Source: Paulownia fortunei
Lineage: Eukaryota; Streptophyta; Magnoliopsida; Lamiales; Paulowniaceae
Length of the DNA stretch: 64,000 nt
Assembly: GCA_019321725.1 (NCBI GenBank)
Contig: CM033118.1
Coordinates: 7,280,071-7,344,070, forward strand
Reading direction: 5' to 3'
Below, one piece after another: positions 48,376 to 61,739 of this stretch (its first letter is position 1; every line of letters begins with the position of its first letter). Position numbers and translations under genes: made by a program. Below the pieces are notes generated by a model. That model ran no database searches. It worked only from the letters and a program-made list of their open reading frames with translations, and was not told the origin of the DNA.

Positions 48376-51059
48376 TATATATAAGTGGATCAGGTGTTAC
48401 CATACGCAGCAGAATTATTGATCCACATATCTCGAATTCAAGCTCATCTACAAGCCCTATTTCAATTGAACTGCAAATATGTATTCAAGGGTCCATACTT
48501 GAATTAATTATGAAATATTTTTGTCATTGATGATGGATAACTATTAGAGATATCCACTCAATTATATACCTCAAATCCCACCTCAAATTCTTGAAGTTAT
48601 ATAGTGATGCTCCAAGGAAAGACGCATAGAGAAATAGATCAAGAGAATAATATGTTGATTGACTTATTCTATTAGGGTAGAGATTTGATATATATAAGAT
48701 ATATATCTCTTTCTACATAAAGAAGAATCTCAGTCTTATTAGGAAACTCAATCTTGCTCAAGTTGTGGAATTAACATCAAACTCAAATATGGATGCTAAT
48801 TGGGTCAATGATCCTAAACCCGACTCAATTTCCATTATCTCCCACTCATATATATTTAACTCAATCTTCTTGAATCTCATCATTGTACAATCTCCCAATC
48901 TCACGTCATTCTCTTCATACACGAATGAGGTGTGCAACCAAGCGAGAAAACATAGATGATGAGAGTTATATTAAGTCATCACCAAACTAACATAACTCTA
49001 TAACTCAATAACTGGTTGTGTACCCCAAACCAAGTGGTCATACGTAATCAAGTTTCTCTAGATCTCTTAATAAAATAAGTAGAGCATGCTCGACTCGCTC
49101 AAATATGTATCTATATTCATGTCTAGTTAAACATATTTAGACATAATCACCTAGACTGTGAACCATAGAACATAAATGCATTATCAACTTAGTTCTTCCT
49201 CGCCTCTCTTGCCAATCAGGTTGGTCTTGACAACTTTCCTAGACATGCTCCAATAGAACGAATCATATTTGGCCATTGGATACATGCGAAAGTAGTATCA
49301 TCAAGCTTACACTTCATGACATAGTCTAAAGTCCCAAAGGTTACAAGAAAGAATAAGGGCTTACACGGTGATGAAGCAGAGCTTCTACTCAATTGGGCAT
49401 GTCATCCTCTAAACATCATATAAACCTAAGTCGATTCGCTATCTAAGTGCCTGACCCTACACACCACCAAAAGTCACTCTCTAAATTCTTTCTAGAAGTT
49501 CGAACATTCAACTACAATAAGGCTTATTGGAGTTTGAACTTACTTTATAATCGATCAACTCTAATCTCATATTAGTCTTTAAGATAAGACGACTCTTAGT
49601 AATGTACATTAACCTTCCTCGCTACTCCAAGGGTGAAGGCAATCATTTGCAAACCTCAGTTATACCACATGATCTTTTAAGTCTCATCATGCTCATTCTA
49701 ATAACTCTAGGGCGATTTCCCTTGTGAGAGGGTCAATCAAAACTTGGTGACAACTCACAAATCCAGTACCAACCATGAAAACACAAATATATCTCGTTAA
49801 TCATTAAATATTCTCACAAGCCATAAAAAACAAATTCTATATAATCCCACAGTACTCATATGCCTTTGGAGCATATCTCTAATCAAAGGCTCAGTAAAAG
49901 TGATAAACTATCACATTGCTCATGGAAATATGATTGAGGATAATTTAAGTATGTGCATTACTTTCTCTAAGTGAAATAATATCTTATATAACTATGCTTG
50001 GTCCTCCAATAGTACTCAGTACCCAAAGCATACATCAAAGTGGTTTTATCATCATAAAAATAACAACCTAATAGATGTGCGCCACAATGCACATCTTTTC
50101 AAGATACCAAGATGCCTCCAACTAATCTCAAACCACTATATTAACATATCTATGTATCCACTTGATTATATCGCAATATTTGCACTAAGGATCACTTTGA
50201 TATCCACTTACTAATAATCTAATTCTCCAGCATAATACTAATCGAGTACACACATAATGCACATCAAACTTCGTACATGGCTTGCACAATATTAGCTAGA
50301 TTTTTTTTCTACTTCTATCTTAAGGCATTTCTTTTAACTGAAGAACATAATATTTGACTATAGTGTGTCAATAAGGTTAGTGTGATGCATACAAAATCTT
50401 AGTATTAACACCAAGTATGCTTCCACTTCCCTTATGTTCATTCTCAATATAAAGAACAACTACTTCTAAGTGGCGACATCTCCATGTCTCTTCTAGCCAT
50501 CACATTGTTTCCCAAATACAGTGTGAACTAAATTCTCTTATTTATCTTTACATATATTTAGTGATCTTACTCAACCATCGTAAGCCTATTAGAGTGATAG
50601 CTCGATGAAATCGATAGCAACACTGCTTGGCTGATAATTCAAGTTATAAATGGAGCTTTTTGAGAAACAATCTTTGCCCTCTTACCCCAATTCTTGAATT
50701 GATTAGGTCATCCACATAGATCCCCTCGTGCACTCCTCATTCATATATGTCAATCTTAATTATCCAGGACAAACTTAAATGAAAGTGGTAATAATCAATG
50801 ACATATTGGTGAATAGAGGCAAGCTCACCATTTAGGGAGAACATTTCAAAAATTTTATACTCTTCTATTAGGCGTAAACATTTCGCTCTTATTTGACACA
50901 CATGTCAATAAACCCATCTACTTTGTATTTGACCCCTAGAAACTACATGTTTCTAATGGTTTGCACCTACATAGAAGATTAACTAGCTGTTAGACTTTTT
51001 CTTAATATTAGGCTCATTTTTTTCTTTATAGTATCTATTCCTCAAAGCATCAAGTGAAA
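48376..51059. repeat. Long non-coding block, probable decayed LTR retrotransposon
   Basis: The block opens with GATCAGGTGTTACCATACGC and is richer in C on the plus strand than its surroundings. The style (leader-like text, long region without open frames, phrases such as GGCGATTTCCCTTGTGAGAG) suggests a long LTR read on its reverse strand. I found neither a second copy nor coding motifs, so this is a weak call. Confidence 0.35.
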
Positions 51060-52029
51060 TCAAAATTTGAAGTTGACTCATCAACATCCACAAAAGTAGT
51101 CGTGAAGGATGCCCACTCAATCTTATATAGATGATAGGTAAGATATCAATATTTTTATTGAGTTTGCATAAACCAATTTGAGTGACGAAAAGTTAGATGT
51201 AAGAGGCTATACACACACTCAAAAGATTTAAAAGTGGGTGAATTTGACATTTGAGTTGAAATCGTGCATTTTGATATATTTTGAGATTTTCTTGAGTTAT
51301 AAACTCACAAAGTTTTTTGAAGCTCATTTGGTTAGTAGGTTGTGATCATCATTTTTTATTTTACTTGTTTTATTTCTTTCTTTTGGTCGAGGACTAGCAA
51401 AATATTAAGTTTGGGTATATTTGATGAGCGGATTTTATACCCATTAATTGAGTACCATTTGCTTAACTTTTTAATTAAGTTTTGAGATTTTTGAGAGTTT
51501 TATTATCATTTTTAGTGTTTATTTTGTAGATTTGAATATAAAGGAAGAATATCACTTGGATGTACTAAAATCCACATTCATTTTACATTTTCAAAAAAAA
51601 AAAAAATCGACTTGTGAATAGTAGCGCCTAGGCGCTGCTTGGAGGATAAGTAAGGGCAAAAATGGTATTTTTGCCCTCTTTAGGGCATGTCCCATCAATG
51701 TTAAGTATTTTCAAAGGCCTTCAAGAGAAAAAAATTAGATTTTAAAATAGAGGAAGAGAGGAGAAGAGTGAAAATAAGCTGAGAAACAAGAAGGAGATGA
51801 GAGATTGGTCAAAAGGTTTTGCTTTATAATTTTCAATCGCATTTATTTCCTGAAAAATTGAGATTCACATTGAGAATCAGAGAAAAGATAACGTATTCAA
51901 AGTAAATGGACAAAAACTTAAATTGTTTCTGGAGAATCAATTTCACAAGTGGAAATTGTTTTTCTTTCTAACATTTGTTATGAGTAGTATGTGTATATAT
52001 ATACATATTTTCTCTAACTTTGTTTTGTA
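51060..52029 (+). mobile_element. Gypsy family B fragment: 3' internal end plus LTR start
   Basis: GGACTAGCAAAATATTAAGTTTGGGTATATT is a typical polypurine region (split here as GGACTAGCAAAATATT and AAGTTTGGGTATATT), followed at 51422 by the LTR start TGATGAGCGGATTTTATACC. The LTR contains GCGCCTAGGCGCTGC near 51623 and fades near 52000, where family A sequence starts. There is no coding part. Confidence 0.6.
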
Positions 52030-55000
52030 GGCTTATTTTTTATTTTATTTTTGATTAAGTGGCGGATAATGGTACTCTATGACTATTAAAGTTGGATTTA
52101 TTAGTTTCCCAAATAACTAAAATCTCTATACAATATTTCTCTCATTTTCTCATTCATTTTCCTTGTTCTTTTCAAAATGGATGACATTCTTCTAAATATC
52201 AAAAAGTGATTTCCTTTTCTTCCTAAAAATGCATTTTTAAAAATTTATAAAGTTAGGATTGAAAGATTAAGGATGTTTTATGCATAAGGGCATCCTAGGG
52301 GACATACGATGGATAATTGAAGCAAAAGTAAGAATAGTAGATCATGTTGTAGAAAAAAAATTTATTTCATTATCTACGAGATGAATTCTCATTTCTTCTC
52401 CAACACCTTACCAACCGATTGATCAATCTAACATATGTGCCAAAATCTGATCCAGCTTTGGCTCGTGTGGATTGGTCCAATAGGGACAATGGTTGAAAAT
52501 ACAAAATGAATTTGACTCTCACCCTATGAAATTTATTCTTAATGGTTTTACATAATAGTGTATATATTATGTTTTTTAGCTTTATTTTTTAATAAGTCAC
52601 GTTTCAAATAATATCTTCTAAATTCTATTTTTCTATCAATTTTTGACATTAGCGATAATGTCTCGATTAGGTTGGGAGAGGGGATAGTTGATATCATGTC
52701 TTGTGTATTCAATGTATGTTATTCTAATTTTTTAAAGAAAAGAAATTTATTTTTTTGAAGCGTATTTTTTTTTGAGTCCATTGAAACCATAAAAAAGGTT
52801 GGCAGAGTAAAGGGTAACTTTAATACTCTTGAGACATACCCTTATTTTTTTGCATAACATGGCAAGTTTGTGAACTTTTTAACATTTTTTTGTGAATTGT
52901 CAATTTATTTTAAGTTATAGATGTCATTCCAACTTCAATGATTAAATCAAGCATGAAGAATATGGTTTGATTGATAATAGGTGTTGTTTGGACTTTGATG
53001 TTGTTCTTTGGTAATATAATTTTGTGATAATTATACTCAAATCTTTTTGCATAAATAGTTATGCTATCCGGTGTGGAGACAAGCATGTCAAAACAGGTAG
53101 TTCTTATGCCTTCGCTTTAATCATCACTTGAATTTTCGACATGTACAGGTTGAGTGTTAGAACTTTTTCTTTTAGTCTGTCAAGTCAAATGACCTATTGA
53201 GCACCATTTGAAAAATAATTAAGGCATTATGCTTTCTAGCATTATGGCCAAATCAGCTTATTCCCCATTTGATGTTCCAAGAGAACATCCCCCATAGTGA
53301 GCCACTTTCAGCCTTTAAATAAATAAATATTTTTTTATGGTAACCATATCTTCTTACCTAGTCTAAATACACTATTATCCTACCCTTGTTCTCAAAATGA
53401 TTTGGACCTTAAGAAACATCCCATTGACAAAATGAGCTTGCAAAAGAAATTTGGACTAGAATATAAAATAAGTGTAGGGGAGTTTCTCATAAAAAAAAAT
53501 GCAAAGTGTTAAAAATATTACGAGTTGCAACTAAAAATAAGATGTTGCAAAATCAATAAGAATGATGAAGAGTGGTCCAATTCAATAATAATAGGCTCCT
53601 ATGATGAAATTTGTGGAGTATGAGAATTCTTCATTGATAACTCTATGTCTCTAATCCAATGACGTTTTAGAACCTTTATTGTATCTTATTCTTTTTATTT
53701 CTTAGCCACATCACTACCGTTTGACCCTATTACAACCTTTACTGTAAACCTGTTGATTTCGTGTGGTGCCTTCGGTGTAGTGGAGATTTGCACTAAAGTA
53801 AGAGCCTATGATGTTTAACTCTTCCATTAGAGATTAGGTGGTTTCATCACTGTTGATATTAACTATTCACACACACACACATACTTGATTATACTTATTG
53901 TGGAAATGTATTGACTTTTAAATGACTGAGGGTTAGATTCAACACTTGTTTGATTTTATTTTCATAATACTTTATTGCTTCTTGAAAATAATAGTAGTAA
54001 GTTAGTTATTATAGGTGTTTGTAGGTATTACTACTGAAAAACCTCAAGAGACTATAACTCGTCCTCTTTGGGCCACATAAGGGTTTAAAGGCTTGTTAAA
54101 TATGCTAAATACAATCATAATTTCCTACAAAAGTCAATTAGTTTAAGTTTGTTTTAGGCTTGCTTGAGTACGAGCAAGGGTTAATTGTGGAGGAATTTGA
54201 TAAGAGCATATTTTGACATATTTTTGTATCATATCAAATCATTTATACTTTCTTTTCTTTATTTGTATTAGTATTATAGTTTTATTAATATTTTATTTTA
54301 GGGAATCAATAAACAAAAAGAGATAAAAAAGAGCTAAAATAAAACTGAAGAAGACAACACATTTCGTGAGCAAGTTCGAAGATAATATTTTATTGGATCA
54401 AAGAAACATCACAATTAAAAGAACGAAACCATTTTTGTCTAATTCCATCATTTGAAAATCAAATTATATACAAGAAATCACTTAGACTTTGCAAGTGATT
54501 GTTGGGCTTGCATTAAATTCAAAATAACCATGTTTCCTAACTTGTGCAGTTTTCGTATTTTGGGCATAACTCCATGTTCAAAAGCTCCATGGATTGAAAT
54601 CTTAATTTATTAGAAATCCAATATATAGAACTACAACTTTTGTTTTGGAAGAATATCCTAATTCAGTTTTGATTAAAGCACAAAATTCGTCCAAATGTGC
54701 GTATTGGAAGGGGAGATATCTATGATGATACATCTTTTTAAATCAAGTATAACTTACTTCCTATTGGTTAGAATTAGGTGATTCAAATTGAAAAATAAAG
54801 ATAATGAAAAAATATACAATTTTTATGTTGATCACATTTCCAAAATCAGCTGATTGTATGGAGAAAAATAAGTGACAAAAATTAAATTTGAAAAAAATAT
54901 GTGAATTTAGAGCACATTTGGAGTGAATTTGAAGATGTCAATTTAGACACTCTTTTATTATAAATAGGGGCTCTTGAATGGCATTCAAGATACATAAAAA

Positions 55001-56162
55001 ACTCTTAAAGTAGGAAAAAAAATTTTATTATTGTCTTTCTTTAGGCTAAGATTTTTAGTAGTAATTTAAGTTTTCTAGTAGTAATAGAAATGTATTCTTC
55101 AATTTTTCTTCTATTTTTAGTCTTTTCTATTTTCATTATGTCTTTCTAAATTTCATTTAACTAAGGAGAAAGGGTGAACCTTTTGATGGATGAAGAGAAA
55201 CGGTTATAAATGAGCATAATATTCATGTGTGTTGTATTATAATTTTATTTTTTGATTGAAACCCTCTTTATTTTGGGGTGATTCTTAATTTATATATCAC
55301 CAATAACACAACAAATATTTGAGTTCATTTAGTATATTGTACGGTTTTATTCTACCGATTGCTAATGTGAAATCTTGATTTGCTATAGACAAAGATGTGC
55401 ATAAAAATACTTAATTGCATAAATAAGTGTTGGTCTTAAATCCCTTCTTGTTTAGTGACGATTCTTGATTTATGTATCACTAATGGTACAACAAATACTT
55501 GGGTTCATTTAGCTTATTATATGGTTCTACTACATCAACTATTAACGTGAAACCTTGATTTATTGTAGAGAAAGATGTGCAAAAATACTTAATTCCATAA
55601 ATAAATATTGGCGCTCTAACTCTTCTTGTTTAGTGACAATTCTTGATTTATATATCATCGATGGTATAACAAATACTTGAGTTCATTTAGATTATTATAT
55701 GGTTATACTATACCGACTACTAATGTGAAACTTTGATTTGTTGTAAACAAATATATGCATAAATACTTGATTCTATAAATAAGTATTTATGTTATAGATA
55801 ATTTACGAACAACAAGACAATATCATGGTTACCTTAATGTATGAGCTACTTGATAACATCTTTCCATTGGAACCTTTATTATATATGAATTCTAATAGTG
55901 GTATTGAAAAGAGATAAAAAGAAAAATTAATCGTTCATCTATTCAAAACTCAAGAGTGGATCCCTAATTCTCAATACTTTTATTACTTTGATTTCTTAGT
56001 TATAACATTTTTTTTTTATAATCTAAACCACATTCAACCCATCTTTTAAGAAATATAAAGCCAAAACTTCAAATAATTTTCCTGTGGATCGACCTTAAAC
56101 TCCCAAAAAATTTATTAATTGACATAACTTATAATTTGGTTTGCAACCTTAAAGTTGTAGCA
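52030..56162 (+). mobile_element. Gypsy family A, second copy: 3' internal region plus 3' LTR
   Basis: 52030-54197 matches, in reverse, the non-coding tail of the element at 17378-27166. A polypurine tract (TTGTGGAGGAATT) lies before 54198, and the LTR 54198-56162 matches both family A LTRs in reverse. There is no 5' LTR, gag or pol. A short (CA)n run lies at about 53868-53882. Confidence 0.85.
54198..56162 (+). repeat. 3' LTR of the second gypsy family A copy (1,965 bp)
   Basis: It begins TGATAAGAGCATATTTTGAC and ends AAGTTGTAGCA. It is about 200 bp longer than the other two because the internal 178-180-bp unit is present three times (markers at about 55350, 55526 and 55706) rather than twice. 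Confidence 0.85.
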
Positions 56163-57022
56163 GTTTAATCTCAAAATTATTGGCCCGGATGGCAGGACGC
56201 CTGATTCTTGAAAGATTCTCATGAACTATAAGTAGTACATAATGACAAAACACACTGTTGTTCACCCCAACTGCTTGTTATGGTACATTGTTGTTGTTGT
56301 CATCTACTGCACTATCATCTTCCATGGTTTCGTTTGCTATTTTGGAAGATTCTCTCTTTTCCATTCAATTTCTTTTGCACATCTTTTCAGTTTCTGAATC
56401 AAAAGGAATCAAGACTTCACTTTCAAATTTTCTCATACACCAAATGAAAAAACCTGGAAAAAGCAAGAGCAATAGTTAAAAGCAAATAATAAAGAAAAAG
56501 TTTAAACTACTTAGTATTGATATTAATGAAGACAACAATCCCCAAAAATGATGCCAAAACTTGTTGTAGATTTTATGAATGTAAGTCCATGTATTAGTAA
56601 CAAGTAATAAAGTGGATGAATAATGCATCATTCCCACGATAAGTATTGAACTACTAAGTATTGAAATTATGTTAACTCCAATTTTATTTGATCAAATGAA
56701 AGATTTAAAGTGATGAATGTGAATACGTTAAACTAATAATAACTAAGAATTGAAAGCAAACAAAGATTAACTTTTATGACTTGTAGATCTAGAATTTATA
56801 ATTTCACCATAATTAATCGGATTTGAACACTCAATTACATCAATTTCAATCTATTTTCCTTGTTGATAGTCGAGAATCCTTTAATTATTCAATAGCCTCT
56901 ACCAAGATCTAATGAAATTTGACCAATAGTTAACCCACTATATTCCTATATGAATTAAACTATTAATAAATCATTGAAATTTATGGAACTCAATTAAGGC
57001 TACACAAACTATGTAAGTACAT
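56163..57022 (-). mobile_element. Gypsy family C, second copy: gag start, primer site and LTR, cut by the gap
   Basis: Read on the minus strand from the gap: LTR 57022-56562 (matches the reverse of 29660-30020), a primer site TTTTGGCATCATTTTTGGGG (about 56559-56540), then a gag N-terminus near 56456 with MRKFESEVLIPFDSE and later ETMEDDSAVDDNNNN, broken by a frameshift. This is the usual start of Athila gag. The outer LTR end is lost in the gap. Confidence 0.78.
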
Positions 57023-57122
57023 NNNNNNNNNNNNNNNNNNNNNNNNNNNNNNNNNNNNNNNNNNNNNNNNNNNNNNNNNNNNNNNNNNNNNNNNNNNNNN
57101 NNNNNNNNNNNNNNNNNNNNNN
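57023..57122. other. Assembly gap of exactly 100 N
   Basis: A round number of N is normally a placeholder of unknown length. The gap separates retrotransposon DNA from the tandem array, so the true junction is not seen. Confidence 0.99.
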
Positions 57123-60100
57123 TGTTGTGCTAAATATTTCAAGATATAGAATTTAAAATACCATAGTTATTGGTACTGTAATTTTAACACCACAAACTCG
57201 AGGCCATCCCCACCTGCCCACTACTCTCTCTTTTGTTCGGTAATCGAAGATGTAGAGTCCAAAAAATTCTAATAAGTGTTATTTATTTTTTCACACCACA
57301 AATCCTAGCCACCGCCACCCTCGTCTTACTCTCTCCCTCTTTTGTTTTGCATTTTTAGAAGTAAAATCCAAAAAAATTCTAGTTTTTGCCAAAGAAATTT
57401 TCACCCCCACCCACTCGCTAATATCTATGTTATGTTCTGTATTTTATGATGCAGAATTGAAAAAACCATAGTTTTTGTTGTTGAAGTTTTCACACACAAA
57501 CGCTGGGTCACCCCGTCCCTAGCTACTATCTCTTCTGTTCTATATTTCAAGATGCAGAATCCAAGAATCCTTAGCTTTTGCAATTAAAATTTTCACCCCC
57601 ACCCTCTCGCTAACATCTTATAAATGTTGTGTAATTTAAGATACATAATCTGAGAACCTTAGCTTTTGCAATTGAAATTTTCGCCCCACCCCTCGCTAAC
57701 ATTTATCATATGTTGTGTATTTTAAGATATAGAATACAAAAAATCCTACTTTTTGCTAAAAATAGTTTCACATTACAAACCCAATGCCGCCCCCACCATT
57801 TCGCTACTTTCTCTTTTGTGTTTTATATTTCATGATGTAAAATATGAAAAACCCTAATTTTTGCTACACAAAATTTCACACTACAAACACCCTGCCACCC
57901 CCACCCTCTCACTATTCTCTTTTGTGTTTAATATTCCAAGATGTAGAATTCAAAAAATCCTAGTTTTGCTTCTGAAATTATCACACTATAAACCCTAGGC
58001 CACCACAACCCTCTTGTTACTCTCTCACTTTTGTTCTGTAATTTAGGATGTACAGTCCCTAAAACCCTAGGTTTTTTTAAAGAAATTTTCACCACCACAT
58101 ATTCGCTAATATCTCTCTTGTGTTTTAAATTTAATAATGTAAAATCCAAAAAAATTCTTGTTTTTGTTACTGAAGTTTTCACACTAGAAATCCAAGGCCA
58201 CCTCCACCCTCTTGTTACTCTCTAACTTTGTTCTATATTTCAAGATGTAGAATCCAAAAACTCTACTTTTTGCTAATGAATTTTTGACCCCCTCCCACTC
58301 ACTATTATCTCTCTAGTGTTCTATATTTTATGATGCAGAACCCAAAAAATCCTTTTTTTTTTTTTTTGCTGAAGTTTTTACACTATGTACACCACGCCAC
58401 CCCCGCCCTCCCTACTCTCTTTTGTGTTTTGTATTTCTAGGCGCATAATCCAAGAAACCTTAGTTCTTGCAACTTAAATTTCCACCCCAATCGCTAACAT
58501 TACTAGGCCATCCCTGCCCCCTCGCTACTCTCTATTTTGTTCAGTATTTCAAGATGTAAAATTCAAAAAACTCTAGTTAATGCAATTGAAATTTTAACAC
58601 CACAAACCTGAGGCCAACCCCACCCTGCTACTACTCTCTCTTATGTTCCATAATCCAAGATGTAGAATCTAAAAACCCCTAATTATTTCTATTTATTTTT
58701 TCACACCATAAATCCTGGCCACAGCCACCCTCGTGTTATTCTCTCTCTCTTGTTCTATATTTAAAGAAGTAGAATCCGAAAAATTCAAATTTTTTGAAGT
58801 GAAATTTTCACCCCCAACCACACGCTAATATCTCTCTGATGCTCTATATTTTATGATGCTGAATCAAAAAAACCCTAGTTTTTTCTGCTGGATTTCCGTA
58901 CTACAAACCCCAGGCCATCCCAGTCCCTTACTACTCTCTCTTGCATTCTGTATTTCAAGATGCAGAATTCAATAAACTTTAGCTTTTGCAAATAAAATTT
59001 TCACCCCCACACTCTCACTAACATCTCTAATATGTTGTGTATTTTAAGATATAGAATACAAAAAACTCTAATTTTTGCTAAAAATAGTTTCACATTACAA
59101 ACCTAATGCCACCTTACCATTTCGCTACTTTCTCTTTTGTGTTTTGTATTTCGTGATGTAAAATACAAAAACCCTAATTTCTGCAACACAAAATTTCACA
59201 CAACAAACCCCAGACCATCCCTACCCCTTCATATTCTCTCTTCTGTTTAGTATTCCAAGATGTAAAATTCAAAAATTTTGAAATTTTGCTTCTAAAGTTT
59301 TCACACTAGAAACCGAAGGCCACCTACACCCTCTCGTTACTTTCTCACTTTTGTTCTGTATTTCAAGATGTAGAATCCAAAAACCCTACTTTTTGCTAAT
59401 AAAATTTTTACCCCCACCCACTCACTAATATCTCTCTAGTGTTTATATTTTATGATGTAGAATCCAAAAAACCCTTATTTTTTTCTACAAAAGTTTTTGC
59501 ACTACATACACCACACCACCCCCACTCTCACTCCTCTCTCGTGTGTTCTGTATTTCAAGATGCATAATCCAAGAAACTTTAGTTCTTGTAATTGAAATTT
59601 TCACCTCTACCCTCTCGCTAACATCTCTTATGTTTTTTGTGTTTTAAGATATAAAATCATTAAACACTAGTCTTTGCAATAGAAAGTTTCGCATTACAAA
59701 GCCACCCCTGCCCCAGTCCTCTCACAACTCTCTCTTTTATGTTGTCTATTTCATGATGCATAATCCAAAAAAATATTATTCTTGTTACCAAAAATTTTGC
59801 AGTACAAATCCTAGGCCACCCTAACCCCTCGCTACTCTATCTTGTGTTTAGTATTCCAAGACGTAGAATTCATATATCTCTAGTTTTGCTACGAAAATTA
59901 GCACAATAAAACCCCAAGGCCACCATAACCCTCTCATTACTCTCTTACTCTTGTTTTATAATTTAGGATGTACAATCCTATAAACCCTAGTTTTTGTTAA
60001 AAGTAGATTCACATTACAAACCGAAAGCCACCCCCACCAGGATGTAGAATACAAAAAATCCTAATTTTTGCTACACAAAGTTTCACACTACAAACTGCCA

Positions 60101-60750
60101 GCCACCCCCACCCCTTCTCTACTCTCTCTTATGTTTAGTATTCAAATATGTAGAATTCAAAAAACCCTAGTTTTGCCAGTGAAATTATCACACAAAAAAT
60201 CCAAGGCCACCATAATTGTCATGTTACTCTCTCACTTTTGTTCTATAATTTAGGATGTACAATACCAAAAGCTCTAGTTTTTGTTACCAAAATTTTCACC
60301 ACCACATACTCGCTCATATATCTTTTGTCTTCTATATTTAATGATATATAATCCAAAATCCCTTTGTTTTTGCTACTAAAGTTTTAACATTATAGATACT
60401 AGGCCATTCCCGTTTTCTCGCTACTCTCTATTGTGTTCACTATTTCATGATACAGAATCCAAAAAATCCTAGTTATTGCTACTGGAATTTTATACCACAA
60501 AACTGAGGCCAACCCCACCCCCCACTACTCTCTCTTGTGTTCAGTAATCCAAGATGTAAAATCGAAAAAACCCTAATTATTGTTACTCTCTCTCTTTTGT
60601 TCTGTATTTAAAGAAGTTGAATCCAAAAAATCCAAGTTTTTGCAAATGAAATTTTCACCCTCACCCACTCGCTAATATCTCTCTTATGCTCTGTATTTTA
60701 GGATGTTGAATCGAAAAAACCCTAGTTTTTGCTGCTGAATTTTTTGTACT

Positions 60751-61117
60751 TTCTGGCAAAAATTAGGGTTTTTTATTTTCTATATCATGAAATAAAAAAC
60801 ACAAAAGAGAGAGTAGTGAAATTGTGGGGGTGGCATTGGGTTTGTAATGTGAAATATTTTTTAGCAAAAACTAGGGTTTTCTGGATTCTATACACAACAT
60901 ATGAGAGATATTAGCGAGAGGGTGGGGAGAAAATTTTAGTTGCAAAAGCTAAGGTTCTTAGATTATGCATCTTAAAATACATAACATTTAAAAGATGTTA
61001 GTGAGAGGGTGGGGGTGAAAATTTTAGTTGCAGAAGCTAAGGTTTCTTGGATTCTGCATATTGAAATGTAGAGCATAAGAGATAGTAATGAGGGACGGTG
61101 GCGGCCTGGTGTTTGCA
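60751..61117 (-). repeat. Inverted block inside the satellite array
   Basis: Here the repeat reads in the opposite direction: AAAAATTAGGGTTTTT, then GAGAGGGTGGGG and TTCTTGGATTCTGCAT instead of their complements. The array returns to its normal direction at about 61118. Confidence 0.88.
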
Positions 61118-61739
61118 CCCCTACCCCGTTGCTACATTCTCTTGAGTTTACTATTCCAAAATGCAAAATTCAAAAAACCCTCATTTTGCTACAGAAATTA
61201 TCACACTACAAACCCAAGGCCACCACAATCCTCTTGTACTCTCTCACTTTTGTTCTGTAATTTAGGATGCACAATCCCAAAAATCCTAGGTTTTGTTAAT
61301 GAAAATCTCACCACCACCTACTTGCTAATATCACTCTTGTGTTCCATATTTAATGATGTAGAATTCAAAAAACCTTATTTTTACAATTCAAATTTTAACA
61401 TTACAACTACTAGGCCGTCCTCTCGCTGATCTCTGTTGTGCTAAATATTTCAAGATATAGAATTTAAAATACCATAGTTATTGCTACTGTAATTTTAACA
61501 CCACAAACCCGAGGCCATCCCCACCCGCCCACTACTCTCTCTTCTATTTGGTAATCGAAGATGTAGAATCTAAAAAATCTTAATAATTGTTATTTATTTT
61601 TTCATGCCACATATCATAGCCACCGCCACCCTCGTGTTACTCTTTCTCCTGTCTTCTGTATTTCAAGATGTAGAATTTAAATAAATTATTTTTTTTATTA
61701 TTTAAAATTTCACACTACAAACCCCAACCACACCCACCA

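Noticed and set aside
48376..51059. Host gene in the C-rich block
   Set aside because: No open frame above 64 codons, no exon-like structure and no motif; it reads like retrotransposon leader or LTR sequence.
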